A DNA stretch of 64,000 nucleotides, taken from Solimonas sp041659605. Lineage in GTDB: Bacteria; Pseudomonadota; Gammaproteobacteria; Nevskiales; Nevskiaceae. The notes under the pieces were generated by a model. It was not told the origin of the DNA. It saw only the letters and a list, made by a program, of their open reading frames with translations, and searched no databases. The stretch covers positions 1 through 64,000 of the forward strand of contig JBAZXW010000005.1 in the NCBI GenBank assembly GCA_041659605.1, in the 5' to 3' direction. The first letter of the stretch is position 1. Every line of letters starts with the position of its first letter. The position numbers were made by a program, and so were the translations under genes. Below are positions 43,808 through 53,519 of the stretch, one piece after another.

Positions 43808-45135
43808 GGTTGGGTATCCGGCTTGAGCTGGCGCAACAACAGCGGCTGCGCGGCGTCGCGCAACTGGATCGCCGCACTCAGGCCTTCACCGCCGCCGGCG
43901 TCGGGATCGACCATGCCGGCGCCGACCGGCGGCTCGAAGAACCATTCTTCGAGAATTGTGTCGGCGCGGGTTTCGATCTCGTGCCAGGCGGCGATGTTCG
44001 GCGTGCGGCGCAGGTGCGGAATCGCATCCAGGAATACCTGCGCGGATGCCGGCGCTTGCGTCGGGTCGAGGAACACCGGGCTGTTGGCGATCGATTTGCG
44101 CGCCGGTACGAGGCGACCGGTGCGCGCGAGGATGCTCTGTCCCTTGTCGCCGACCGCGAAGCTGATCAGGTCGAGCGCCGCCTCGCGGTTGCCGGCATTC
44201 TTTGACAGGCAATAGCCGTCCGCATGCAGCGCGCTCTCGGACTTGCGCAGAACCGGAAAGGGCGCGACGTCCCAGTCGAGGTCCTTGCGTGCGCGCAGGG
44301 TCGTCGTGAAGCGGCGGCTCTGGAACAACATGGCGACGCCGCCGCGCGCAAAGCGCGAGTCCTCGTCCTCGGCCTGATGCGCGGCCAGCGGCGGCACCAC
44401 GCCTTGCAGGCTGTTCAGGCTGCGCACCAGGCCGAGGGCGCGCAGCGCGTCCGGGCGATCCAGCGTCAGCATGGTCGGGCGTGTCACGTCGTTGACGATG
44501 TCGCCGCCGGCGCTCCAGATGAATGGGGCGATGCGGATCAGCAGGGGCTCCAGCGCAACGCCGTAGAGATCGATGGCGCCGTCGCGGTCGGTGTCGCGTG
44601 TCAGCTTGCGTGCGGCGTTGAAGAATTCGAAGAAGGTCCAGTTCGGCGAGGGATACGGCACCTCGAACTGCCGGAACAGCGCGCGGTTGTAGTACACGAC
44701 CAGGCTGGACACGTTTTGCGGTGCGCACATCAGCGCGCCGTTCATGCGGAAGGCCTCGATGGCCGGTTCGTAATAGTCCTGTTCCGCGTAGCCGCGGCTC
44801 GCCAGGGCCGGTCCGACCGCTTCGAGCGCGCCGCGTTCGGCGAACTGGCCGAAGCGCCGGAAGTTCAGCACGAACACGTCGGGACCGCTGCCGCTGGCGT
44901 AGGCGGCACTGAGCTTGGCCATGTGGTCGCTTTGCTTGCCGACCGGAATCAGCGAAACCCGCTGTCCGGGATGCTCGGCCTCGAATGCGGCGACCAGTTC
45001 CCTGTACGCCGCGATTTCGGCGGGATCGCCGAAGACCTGCAGGCTGACCGCGCGGTTGGCCGCGCGGTCCTCGCGTCCGCACGCGGCGGCCAGAACGACG
45101 CAGAAGCACACGGCCAGGGTGAGAAGTCGAATCAT
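43804..45135 (-). CDS. Extracellular solute-binding protein (family 1), lipoprotein
   Basis: 443 aa. Lipobox VLAAACG-RED, so it is anchored at the outer face of the inner membrane or the outer membrane. The fold is that of MalE/UgpB-type family 1 binding proteins (VSLQVFGDPAEIAAYRELVAAFEAEHPGQRV..; YYNRALFRQFEVPYPSPNWTFFEF; SAGGDIVNDV). ATG 45135 overlaps the upstream permease stop by four nt, and its own stop overlaps the ATPase start. Ligand unknown. Confidence 0.9.
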   Translation of the reverse strand: MIRLLTLAVCFCVVLAAACGREDRAANRAVSLQVFGDPAEIAAYRELVAAFEAEHPGQRVSLIPVGKQSDHMAKLSAAYASGSGPDVFVLNFRRFGQFAERGALEAVGPALASRGYAEQDYYEPAIEAFRMNGALMCAPQNVSSLVVYYNRALFRQFEVPYPSPNWTFFEFFNAARKLTRDTDRDGAIDLYGVALEPLLIRIAPFIWSAGGDIVNDVTRPTMLTLDRPDALRALGLVRSLNSLQGVVPPLAAHQAEDEDSRFARGGVAMLFQSRRFTTTLRARKDLDWDVAPFPVLRKSESALHADGYCLSKNAGNREAALDLISFAVGDKGQSILARTGRLVPARKSIANSPVFLDPTQAPASAQVFLDAIPHLRRTPNIAAWHEIETRADTILEEWFFEPPVGAGMVDPDAGGGEGLSAAIQLRDAAQPLLLRQLKPDTQP

Positions 45136-45893
45136 CGGGTCTTGAACGGGTGGTGCAGGAAGGACGTCAGGGCGCCGACGATCAGCACGGCGGGCAGCGT
45201 GATGGTGAAGGCGGTGGCCATCAGCAAGGGCCATTGCGTGGAGCCCAGCAGCGAGACCGCGTGCAGCATCAGCGGCGCGGTCAGTTCGTGCTCCTGATGG
45301 AGATACAGCAGGGGTTCGAGAAATGCGCCCCAGAAGCCCACCAGGCTGAGCATCAGGACGGCCGCGTGCGTCGGACGGGTCTGCGGCACAGCGATATGCC
45401 ACCAGATTGCGAGCCAGCCCAGGCCCTCCATGCGTGCCGCGTCGATCTGGTCGCGCGGCACGCGGCGCAGCGCCGCGAACAGCAGCAGGCAGGAAAGCGG
45501 CGTGCCGCCGATCAGCGCCGGCGCCAGCAGAGGCACGGGCGTGCCGACGGCGCCGATCGCGTCGAACAGCACGAAGCGCGGAACCAGCACCGCGGTCAGC
45601 GGAATGGACGACGACAGCAGCAGCGCCAGCAACAGCCGGCCACGCACCGCCGGCGCCGCCTGGGCCAGCCCGAAAGCGGCGGTCGAGGCGACGGCGAGCG
45701 CCAGCGGCACGCCTGCCGCGCAGATCCAGGCGGAGTTCAGCAGGGCCCGCGCCAGCGGCACCGCGGCAAAGGCCTGGGCGTACGCCGAGGGTGTCGACTG
45801 CACCAGCATCAGTGCGACCGGCAACGCGAACAAGGCCGCAGCGAGAACGCTGCCGGCGACGGCGGGTTGCGGTGCGGCCATGGGCGGTTTCAC
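45132..45893 (-). CDS. Carbohydrate-type ABC transporter permease (MalG/UgpE-like)
   Basis: 253 aa, about six helices with the EAA-loop DAARMEGLGWLAIWWHIAVPQTRPT. It is the first gene of the operon and overlaps the binding-protein start by four nt. Start is ambiguous: GTG 45893 or ATG 45881, neither with a strong ribosome site. The order permease, binding protein, ATPase, permease is unusual. Confidence 0.85.
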   Translation of the reverse strand: MKPPMAAPQPAVAGSVLAAALFALPVALMLVQSTPSAYAQAFAAVPLARALLNSAWICAAGVPLALAVASTAAFGLAQAAPAVRGRLLLALLLSSSIPLTAVLVPRFVLFDAIGAVGTPVPLLAPALIGGTPLSCLLLFAALRRVPRDQIDAARMEGLGWLAIWWHIAVPQTRPTHAAVLMLSLVGFWGAFLEPLLYLHQEHELTAPLMLHAVSLLGSTQWPLLMATAFTITLPAVLIVGALTSFLHHPFKTR

Positions 45894-45968
45894 GAATGAC
45901 GGGTGCCGGAAGCGGGCCGTGGTCTATAGCAAATCGAAACGGCGGCGGCCAGCAGGGTTACCCCCAGA

Positions 45969-45996
45969 CGTTTTGGCCCAGCCGTTTTGGCCCGGC
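45969..45996. repeat. Two-copy 14-nt tandem repeat upstream of the tRNA promoter
   Basis: CGTTTTGGCCCAGC (45969-45982) is followed directly by CGTTTTGGCCCGGC (45983-45996), one mismatch. It sits 27 nt upstream of the tRNA -35 element; its role is unknown. Confidence 0.45.
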
Positions 45997-46022
45997 CGGA
46001 AATATTGCCGCAAAAGACCCTG

Positions 46023-46049
46023 TTGACGGCGAAAAGGTTTTGCTATGAT
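46023..46049 (+). promoter_or_regulatory. Candidate promoter of the tRNA-His / tRNA-Lys unit
   Basis: TTGACG at 46023-46028, a short 15-nt spacer, and TATGAT at 46044-46049, followed by a GC-rich start region (CGCGCCCC) typical of stringently controlled tRNA promoters. It lies about 43 nt upstream of the tRNA-His 5' end. The spacer is one or two nt shorter than usual. Confidence 0.5.
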
Positions 46050-46092
46050 TCGCGCCCCTGAGCGGTACCCGCTCGGGGGGAAGCTCCCGATG

Positions 46093-46169
46093 GTGGACGT
46101 AGCTCAGTTGGTTAGAGTCCCAGATTGTGATTCTGGTTGTCGGGGGTTCGAGTCCCCTCGTCCACCCCA
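46093..46169 (+). tRNA. tRNA-His (anticodon GTG)
   Basis: Full cloverleaf: acceptor GTGGACG/CGTCCAC, D-arm AGCTCAGTTGGTTAGAG, anticodon loop TTGTGAT with anticodon GTG, T-arm GGGGGTTCGAGTCCCCT. A genomic G precedes the acceptor at 46092 (the histidine G-1 position) opposite discriminator C at 46166, and CCA is encoded. Confidence 0.97.
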
Positions 46170-46187
46170 TTTTTACGCAAGTTTTTT

Positions 46188-46262
46188 GGGCTGCTAGCTC
46201 AATGGTAGAGCAGCTGACTCTTAATCAGTAGGTTCCCCGTTCGAGTCGGGGGCAGCCCACCA
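46188..46262 (+). tRNA. tRNA-Lys (anticodon CTT)
   Basis: Acceptor GGGCTGC/GCAGCCC, D-arm TAGCTCAATGGTAGAGCAG, anticodon loop CTCTTAA with anticodon CTT between GCTGA and TCAGT, T-arm with CGTTCGAGTCG, discriminator A and encoded CCA. Eighteen nt downstream of tRNA-His, so both are processed from one transcript. Confidence 0.96.
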
Positions 46263-46271
46263 GACCAGAGT

Positions 46272-46300
46272 ACAAAGCCCGGTGCACGACCGGGCTTTGT
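46272..46300 (+). terminator. Stem-loop terminator after the tRNA pair
   Basis: ACAAAGCCCGGT (46272-46283) and ACCGGGCTTTGT (46289-46300) are exact reverse complements around GCACG. The T-run is weak (GCTTTGTCGTTTG), but its position ten nt after tRNA-Lys fits termination before ppiD. Confidence 0.7.
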
Positions 46301-46334
46301 CGTTTGTGAAGTCGCAGAACGTTACGAGGGGAAC

Positions 46335-48254
46335 ATGCTCCAGCAGATTCGCGATCGCACGTCAGGTTTGATCGCCGGCTTCGTCGTGGCGATCGTCGTC
46401 GTCCCATTCGCGTTTTTCGGCATCGACACATTCACCGGTGGCGGTGGCGATCCGGTGATCGCGAAGGTCGGCGACCAGAAGATCCACGACTCGCAGTTCC
46501 GGCGTCAGTACGACCAGCGCTATCAGCAGCTGGTACAGATGATGGGCGAGAACTTCCGCGCCGACATGTTCGATCAGAACCGGCTGCGCGAGGCGGTGCT
46601 GCGCGACATGACGCAGGAGTCGATGTTGCGCCAGTACACCGAGGACGAGGGCTATCGCGCCGACGACGCGACCCTGTTCCGCGCGATCTCGACGGAAGCC
46701 GCGTTCCAGCGTGAGGGCAAGTTCGACACGCAGGTCTACCGTGACGCGCTGACCCGCGTCGGTTACACCGCGGACCGCTACGAGACGCAGTTGCGCGACA
46801 CGGTCGAGTTGAACCAGATGCGCGAGGCGATCGTCGACACGGCCTTCGTCACCGACGTCGAGGCGCAGCAGGCGATGCGCCTGCAGAATCAGGAGCGCAC
46901 CCTGCAGTACGCCGTGTTCGAGGTGGCCCGCCTGCGCGAGCGCACCAGCGTCGGCGACGCCGACGTCAGCGCGCGCTACGAGGAAACCAAGTCCCGCTAC
47001 ATGGCGCCGGAGCGCCTCAAGCTCGCGTATGTCGAGCTGTCGCTCGAAGCGCTGCCGGATGCCGCCGCGCCGGCGGAGGATGTGCTCAAGGTCCTGTACG
47101 AAGCCGAGAAGGCCGGCCGTTTCGCGACGCCGGAAGAGCGCAAGGCGCGTCACATCCTGATCGGCTTCGGCGCCGACAAGGAGAAGGCGCGCCAAAAGGC
47201 GGCGGCGATCCGGCAGAAGATCGTGGACGGTGACAAATTCGAGACCATGGCTGCGCACTCCGAGGACCCCGGCTCCAGCGCCGCCGGAGGCGATCTCGGC
47301 TGGGTGCGCCGTGGTCAGATGGTCAAGAGCTTCGAAGATGCGCTGTATGCCCTCAAGGAGGGCGAGGTCAGCGCGCCGGTTGAGACCGAGTTCGGCTGGC
47401 ACCTGATCCGTCTCGATCAGCTCAAGCCGTCGGCGGTGCGTTCGTTCGATGACGACGGTGTGAAGCGCGAGCTGACCGAGCTGTTCCAGAACCGTGAGCG
47501 CCAGCAGCGTTTCCAGGAGCAGTCGGAGCGCATCGAACAGCTTGCGTTCGAGAATCCGGGCGCGCTGGAGCCGGTCGCGCAGGCGCTCGATCTGAAGGTG
47601 CAGACCACCGATTGGTTCGAGCGCGGCAAGGGCACCGGCATCGCCGCCAATCAGAATGTCGTGACCGCCGCGTTTTTGCCGGAAGTGCTGCAGGACGGCG
47701 AGAACAGCAAGCCGGTCGTCGTCGGCGAGAACAAGCTGGTCGTGATCCGCAAGGCGGAGTACGAGGCGCCGCGGCAGAAGCCGCTCGACGAAGTGAAGGA
47801 CGCGGTGCGCGCGGAACTGGTCGACGAAGCGGCGCGCAAGCTGGTGACCCAGGAGGCGGCCGAGGTCCTCAACGCGGTCCGCGAGGGCACCGACTTCCAG
47901 CAGATCGTCAGCGCCAAGGGCGGCGAGCTGCGCAATCCGGGCGCGATCCGCCGCGACGACAAGAATGCGCAGCGTGCAGTCGTCGAGGCGGCGTTCCGCC
48001 TGGCCCGTCCGGCCGAAGGCAAGGTCACTTACGGTGAAGCGGAGCTGTCCGACGGGAGCCGCGCCGTTCTCGCGCTGAGCGCCGTCGCGGCCTCCGAATT
48101 GCCTGACAGCCTGATCGAAGCGCAGCGCAAGCGTTTGCGCGATGCCAATGCGGGCGGCGAGTTCGGCGCCTACATGAAGGCGATCGAGGACGCGGTGGGC
48201 ATCGACATCGTCAATCCGCCGGTCGCCGAGCCGACACCAGCCGCCGAAGGCTGA
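46335..48254 (+). CDS. ppiD: Peptidyl-prolyl isomerase / periplasmic folding chaperone
   Basis: 639 aa. One N-terminal membrane anchor (about 12-34, LIAGFVVAIVVVPFAFFGID), a SurA_N-like chaperone region, a parvulin domain at about 267-360 (ERKARHILIGFG, GGDLGWVRRGQMVKSFEDALY, TEFGWHLIRLD) and a second degenerate C-terminal part. PpiD acts at the Sec translocon exit, assisting secreted and outer-membrane proteins. GAGGGG precedes ATG 46335. It follows the tRNAs and ends in its own hairpin. Confidence 0.95.
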   Translation: MLQQIRDRTSGLIAGFVVAIVVVPFAFFGIDTFTGGGGDPVIAKVGDQKIHDSQFRRQYDQRYQQLVQMMGENFRADMFDQNRLREAVLRDMTQESMLRQYTEDEGYRADDATLFRAISTEAAFQREGKFDTQVYRDALTRVGYTADRYETQLRDTVELNQMREAIVDTAFVTDVEAQQAMRLQNQERTLQYAVFEVARLRERTSVGDADVSARYEETKSRYMAPERLKLAYVELSLEALPDAAAPAEDVLKVLYEAEKAGRFATPEERKARHILIGFGADKEKARQKAAAIRQKIVDGDKFETMAAHSEDPGSSAAGGDLGWVRRGQMVKSFEDALYALKEGEVSAPVETEFGWHLIRLDQLKPSAVRSFDDDGVKRELTELFQNRERQQRFQEQSERIEQLAFENPGALEPVAQALDLKVQTTDWFERGKGTGIAANQNVVTAAFLPEVLQDGENSKPVVVGENKLVVIRKAEYEAPRQKPLDEVKDAVRAELVDEAARKLVTQEAAEVLNAVREGTDFQQIVSAKGGELRNPGAIRRDDKNAQRAVVEAAFRLARPAEGKVTYGEAELSDGSRAVLALSAVAASELPDSLIEAQRKRLRDANAGGEFGAYMKAIEDAVGIDIVNPPVAEPTPAAEG

Positions 48255-48271
48255 TCAGCCCTCGCGGCAAC

Positions 48272-48308
48272 GAAGCCGTTCATGGTTCAATCGAACCTGA
48301 ACGGCTTC
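48272..48308 (+). terminator. Hairpin after ppiD, probable terminator
   Basis: GAAGCCGTTCA (48272-48282) pairs perfectly with TGAACGGCTTC (48298-48308), with a second GGTTC/GAACC stem inside. The downstream sequence TTCATTTCC is only moderately T-rich. It sits between ppiD and the symporter gene. Confidence 0.65.
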
Positions 48309-48337
48309 TTCATTTCCGGCAACCGGATTCCACACGC

Positions 48338-49574
<1,237 letters not shown>

Positions 49575-49588
<14 letters not shown>

Positions 49589-49648
49589 GCCTGCGAAGCC
49601 CATCGTGGCGGCCTGCGATGGGCTGCGCATTCGCTTAGCCCATCCTAC
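49575..49648. repeat. REP-like composite palindrome, second family
   Basis: Outer arms GTAGGATGGGCT (49575-49586) and AGCCCATCCTAC (49637-49648) match perfectly; inside, AGCCCATCG and CGATGGGCT form a second pair. The GTAGG(A/G)TGGG... motif resembles a repeat common between gammaproteobacterial genes. It lies between convergent genes and enters the 3' end of the symporter gene. Confidence 0.75.
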
Positions 49649-49665
49649 TCACTACGAGCTTGCGT

Positions 49666-50451
49666 CTACTCGCCGAAGCTCATGCCGACGATGTTGTAGC
49701 CGGCATCGACGTAGAGGATTTCGCCGGTGATGCCGGACGCCAGATCCGACGACAGGAACGCAGCGGCGTTGCCGACTTCCTCGATGGTGACGTTGCGCTT
49801 GAGCGGCGAGGCCTTTTCCGCCATGCCGAGCATGCTGCGGAAGCCGGTGATGCCGGCCGCGGCGAGGGTCTTGATCGGGCCGGCCGAGATGCCGTTGACG
49901 CGGATGCCTTGTTCGCCCAGCTCCGCGGCCATGAAGCGCACGTTCGCTTCGAGCGAGGCTTTCGCGGGGCCCATGACGTTGTACATCGGCACCGCACGCA
50001 CTGCGCCCAGGTAGGTCATGGTCAGCAGCGATGCGTTGCGACCGTGCATCAAGGGCCGCGCGGCCTTGGCCAGCGCTGCGAACGAGTAGCTGGAGATGTC
50101 GTGCGCGATGCGAAAGCCTTCGCGTGTGACCGCGTCGAGATACTTGCCGGCGAGCTGTTCGCGCGGGGCGAAGCCGATCGAATGTATGAGGACGTCGAGG
50201 TCGCCCCACTGGCGATTCAGCTCGGCCATCACCTCGTCGATCTGCGCATCTTCGGCCACGTCCAGCGGCAGCACGATCTTCGAGCCGCAGCTGGCAGCGA
50301 ACTCTTCCACGCGCGACTTCAGGCGCTCGCCCTGGTAAGTGAACGCCAGCTCCGCGCCCTCGCGCTTGAACGCTTCGGCGATGCCGGTGGCGATCGAACG
50401 ATCGCTGGCGACGCCGGTGATCAGAGTTTTCTTGCCTGCGAGGAAACCCAT
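49666..50451 (-). CDS. fabI: Enoyl-[acyl-carrier-protein] reductase (NADH)
   Basis: 261 aa, normal length. N-terminal MGFLAGKKTLITGVASDRSIA, central MTYLGAVRAVPMYNVMGPAKASLEANVR with the catalytic Tyr and Lys, and C-terminal SDLASGITGEILYVDAGYNI match FabI. It performs the last reduction of each fatty-acid elongation cycle in the cytoplasm. It lies 26 nt after the AgmX-like gene on the same strand, so it may be read through from the envelope operon. Confidence 0.96.
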   Translation of the reverse strand: MGFLAGKKTLITGVASDRSIATGIAEAFKREGAELAFTYQGERLKSRVEEFAASCGSKIVLPLDVAEDAQIDEVMAELNRQWGDLDVLIHSIGFAPREQLAGKYLDAVTREGFRIAHDISSYSFAALAKAARPLMHGRNASLLTMTYLGAVRAVPMYNVMGPAKASLEANVRFMAAELGEQGIRVNGISAGPIKTLAAAGITGFRSMLGMAEKASPLKRNVTIEEVGNAAAFLSSDLASGITGEILYVDAGYNIVGMSFGE

Positions 50452-50477
50452 GTCGTGCTCCGTATCTCTCAACTGCC

Positions 50478-51452
50478 TTACGACGGCAGGAAGTGGATCG
50501 GGTAATTCGGATAGGTGTACTGCGGCACGCTCTTCGCGCCGAAGTTCATCAACATGACGCGCGCGACGATCTTGCGCTCCAGGTCCGGATCGTTGAACGT
50601 GCTCGACACCAGCTTGCAATCGGTGACCGCGCCGTTGGGTGCGATCGTCAGGCTGATGACGATCTTGCCGGCGCTTAAGTTGGGGTTGTCGCGTGCGGCG
50701 CGGTTGTAAATCGATGTGATCGCGCCCTTGTTGCGGTCGAACACGAGCTGGATCTCTTCCAGCGTGCGCCCGGCAATCAGCTTGTCGCCGCCCTGGCCGG
50801 CACGCGAACGGTCCTCGCCGAAGCCGACCGGGCTTTCGACGACGGTCGTGCGCCGCTGGCCCAGGCCGGTGCCGGACTGGGTCCGGCGCGTCGTGCCGGT
50901 TCCGGTCGGCGAGCCGATGCCGCCGGATGTGCTGGCGGCCGACTGATCGAACGCCTGGCTGTCGCCGCTCGAAGCGCTGGACGCGCCCGCATCGCCGATG
51001 GATTGCAGCGACGTATCCGGCCGCTCGATCGAAGCGACGCCGGTGTGCAGCGCCTGCAGCTGGTCCGCAAACGCCATCACGCCTGAGCGCGATGCGGTCT
51101 CGCGCGCGCGTTCGACGGCGCGCTGCTGGACGACTTCCGGCGCCACTTCCGGCTTGGGCTTTTCGGTCAGACGCGGCGCCTTGGCTTCCTCGGGTTCCGG
51201 CTGATCTTCTTCGGCGGGCTTGGGTTCCTCGACCTTTTCCGCGACCGGCGCCGGCTGCTCGGGCAGCAGCTCGACGTAGCGCGAGCCGCTGAGCGTGCCG
51301 CCGCCGCGGGTCAGGCCGACCAGCTCCAGGAACGGCACGAGGACGCCAATGATCAGCAGCGGGATGCCGACGAGGAGTACCAGGCGGTGAAAGCGGCGGT
51401 CCGCCTCGGCGGCCAGATCCCAGGCTTGCCACTGGATCGACTGCGCGCTCAT
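50478..51452 (-). CDS. AgmX/PglI C-terminal-domain, TonB-like energy-transducing protein
   Basis: 324 aa. Short cytoplasmic head, one membrane helix (about 25-48), a long Pro/Glu/Lys-rich periplasmic linker (PAEEDQPEPEEAKAPR.. with GTGTTRRTQSGTGLG), and a C-terminal globular domain (RTLEEIQLVFDRNKGAITSIYNRA.. to the end) matching the AgmX/PglI C-terminal family. This is the role taken by TonB/TolA-like arms that carry ExbBD energy across the periplasm; AgmX relatives (GltG/GltJ) do so in Myxococcus gliding. It overlaps the ExbD gene by four nt. Confidence 0.85.
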   Translation of the reverse strand: MSAQSIQWQAWDLAAEADRRFHRLVLLVGIPLLIIGVLVPFLELVGLTRGGGTLSGSRYVELLPEQPAPVAEKVEEPKPAEEDQPEPEEAKAPRLTEKPKPEVAPEVVQQRAVERARETASRSGVMAFADQLQALHTGVASIERPDTSLQSIGDAGASSASSGDSQAFDQSAASTSGGIGSPTGTGTTRRTQSGTGLGQRRTTVVESPVGFGEDRSRAGQGGDKLIAGRTLEEIQLVFDRNKGAITSIYNRAARDNPNLSAGKIVISLTIAPNGAVTDCKLVSSTFNDPDLERKIVARVMLMNFGAKSVPQYTYPNYPIHFLPS

Positions 51453-51961
51453 TTCGGGCCTCCCGCATCGCGGTGGGCGACGGCCAGCGAGATCTTGGCG
51501 AAGCGTGCGTCGGTGCAGGTCGCCATGATCTTCTTCACCAGCTGATACGGGATCTCCTTGTCCGCCATGATGTTGATCTCGCCGCGGGTCACGGCGCCGG
51601 CGGCGCCGCCGACGACGGGGACCAGGCCTTCCTGCATCAGCCGCGACTTGAGCGGAGCCAGCACATTGCCGACGGCGTTCTTCGCGTCCTCGATGCGCAT
51701 CACCGGCTCGTTGTTCACGAGGATGTCATCGCGCGTGATCATCAGCAGGACAGTCTGCCGCGGCCCCTGGATCGCGACCGATTCCGGCAGCGCCAGCGAG
51801 CGGGGGTTCGGCAGGACTTCGGCCTGCGACGAGTTCACGAGCAGGAAGAACACCAGGATCGTGAAGATGTCCATCAACGACGTCAGGTTCAACGCGCCGG
51901 GGCGGTTGCGTTTGCGCCGGCGCTCCATGCGCTGCGTGCGCAATGTATGTCCGCGAATCAC
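51449..51961 (-). CDS. ExbD/TolR-family proton-channel subunit (first copy)
   Basis: 170 aa with a single helix near the N-terminus containing the conserved Asp (LTSLMDIFTILVFFLLV) and a periplasmic domain. Start is GTG 51961: GGAGG seven nt upstream, and it overlaps the next gene's stop as GTGA. It works with ExbB and the second ExbD to harness the proton motive force. Confidence 0.88.
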   Translation of the reverse strand: MIRGHTLRTQRMERRRKRNRPGALNLTSLMDIFTILVFFLLVNSSQAEVLPNPRSLALPESVAIQGPRQTVLLMITRDDILVNNEPVMRIEDAKNAVGNVLAPLKSRLMQEGLVPVVGGAAGAVTRGEINIMADKEIPYQLVKKIMATCTDARFAKISLAVAHRDAGGPK

Positions 51962-52449
51962 GGGGCAACCTCCGGCGCGTCGCCGATCGAGATGCGCGGA
52001 TACATGTCGACCAGCACGCCCTGCTGCGCGGCCGGCAGGTAGTGGACGGCATCCATCACCTGGATCAGCACGTCATAGGCGATGCCCGGTTCAAGCAGCA
52101 GCGAGATGCGGTCCTCGGCGGGGTTGGCGTTCTTGAGCTGTGCCAGCGCCTGGCCGAGCGCCGTGTAGGCATGGCCGGGTTCAGCCTTGGGCCAGGCCTC
52201 GACAGTCTGGCCATCGCGGGTCAGCGTCAGGCCGGCTTCGCGGATCACGACCGTCAGCCCACGTTTGACATCATCGCTGGCCGCGCGGCTCTGCGAGGTG
52301 TCCGGCAGATCGAGTTCCTTGATCGTCAGCTGCGTGAACACGGCTGTAATCAGCAGGAAGGGGACGAGCGCCACCATCAGGTTCATGAAGGCGGTGATGT
52401 TCAGCTCCACCGTCTCCTGATGGCGCGCGCGGCGCATGCGTGAAAGCAT
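51958..52449 (-). CDS. ExbD/TolR-family proton-channel subunit (second copy)
   Basis: 163 aa, one N-terminal helix (LNITAFMNLMVALVPFLLI) and a periplasmic domain. The membrane position that is Asp in the other ExbD copy is occupied by Asn here (ITAFMNLMVA), so it may be the non-protonated partner in a heteromeric complex. It follows ExbB by seven nt and overlaps the other ExbD. Confidence 0.87.
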   Translation of the reverse strand: MLSRMRRARHQETVELNITAFMNLMVALVPFLLITAVFTQLTIKELDLPDTSQSRAASDDVKRGLTVVIREAGLTLTRDGQTVEAWPKAEPGHAYTALGQALAQLKNANPAEDRISLLLEPGIAYDVLIQVMDAVHYLPAAQQGVLVDMYPRISIGDAPEVAP

Positions 52450-52456
52450 GACGGGC

Positions 52457-53089
52457 TCAGCCCTTCAGGCCGATGCTGTTCAGGAACTTGATCGCGGCCA
52501 TCTCGACGCCGTCGATCAGCTCGTTGGTGCGCGACTGCAGCCACGCGTGCGCGAGCAGCAGCGGGATCGCGACGATCAGGCCGAACGCCGTGGTGTTCAT
52601 GGCCACCGAGATCGACGCCGACAGCAGGTTCGCCTTTTCCGCCGGGTTGACGTTGGCGACCGCGTTGAAGCCCTGGATCAGGCCGATGATCGTGCCGAGC
52701 AGGCCGAGCAGGGTCGCGATGTTGGCGAAGGTGGCCAGGTAGTGCGTGCGCCGTTCCAGCAGCGGCGTGACTTCCATGATGCTCTCTTCCATCGCCATTT
52801 CGACCTCGCTGCGGGTCGCGTTGGCGCGGGCGCGGGCCAGGCCGAAACCGAGCACGCGGCCGATCGCGGTCGTGGAATCGCCGGCGAGATGCTCGGCGGC
52901 ATCGTGCTTGCCCGAATTGAGCAGCGGCAGCAGCTCGGACCACAGCTGGCGGTTTTCCGCATTGGCGCGGCGCAGGTACAGCGCGCGTTCGAGCGCGATC
53001 GCAAGGCCGATGATCATGACGACCAGGATCGGATACATGAACGCGCCGCCGCTCTGGAAGAAGCGAAGGACGGTGGCAAGGAACTCCAT
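52457..53089 (-). CDS. MotA/TolQ/ExbB-family proton-channel subunit
   Basis: 210 aa, three helices with the family core (LATFANIATLLGLLGTIIGLIQGF and NTTAFGLIVAIPLLLAHAWL). It forms the pentameric stator-like channel around ExbD helices. It is downstream of a small secreted protein by 49 nt and heads the ExbB-ExbD-ExbD-AgmX block. Confidence 0.9.
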   Translation of the reverse strand: MEFLATVLRFFQSGGAFMYPILVVMIIGLAIALERALYLRRANAENRQLWSELLPLLNSGKHDAAEHLAGDSTTAIGRVLGFGLARARANATRSEVEMAMEESIMEVTPLLERRTHYLATFANIATLLGLLGTIIGLIQGFNAVANVNPAEKANLLSASISVAMNTTAFGLIVAIPLLLAHAWLQSRTNELIDGVEMAAIKFLNSIGLKG

Positions 53090-53138
53090 AAATCAGCCCT
53101 CTGTATTTGAATCGGGTGGGTTGTGTGCGGCCCGGCGT

Positions 53139-53519
53139 CTAGCGCTCGCCGGGTGTGACGATGCCTTTCTGCTTGAGCGCGCCGCTCAAGGCCTGGTGGT
53201 ATTCGATCTGGCGCACGAAAACATCTTCGTCGAGCGGGAGCAGTTTTTCTTGCAAGAGACGCGCCGGCCGGTCCATTTCCTGCTCCGGGCGCGACTCGCG
53301 CCAGGGCATGATGTACAGCCCGATCGGCGATTCGCGCTCGCCGATGATGGTGGTACCCGCACTCGGGCTGCGGGTTGCGCCGGGTGTCGGGGTCGCTTGT
53401 GTCTGGACGTCCTGCGGCAGGCCGCCGATCGCCGGCATCTCGTCCTGCGCATTGGAAATCACGGAATGCGCAAGTATAACGGCGGCAAGCGCGGCGGAGA
53501 CGAATTCTGCGCGCGTCAT
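53139..53519 (-). CDS. Secreted small protein of the TPR/ExbBD cluster, unknown function
   Basis: 126 aa. Signal peptide (FVSAALAAVILAHSVISNAQ), then a Thr/Pro-rich mature part ending RQIEYHQALSGALKQKGIVTPGER. No family recognised. The ATG at 53519 overlaps the TPR lipoprotein stop by four nt, so its product is made in step with that protein and probably belongs to the same envelope complex. Confidence 0.7.
   Translation of the reverse strand: MTRAEFVSAALAAVILAHSVISNAQDEMPAIGGLPQDVQTQATPTPGATRSPSAGTTIIGERESPIGLYIMPWRESRPEQEMDRPARLLQEKLLPLDEDVFVRQIEYHQALSGALKQKGIVTPGER

Noticed and set aside
46144..46262. tRNA genes as an att site for an integrated island
   Set aside because: No integrase nearby and no second copy of a tRNA 3' end in the window.
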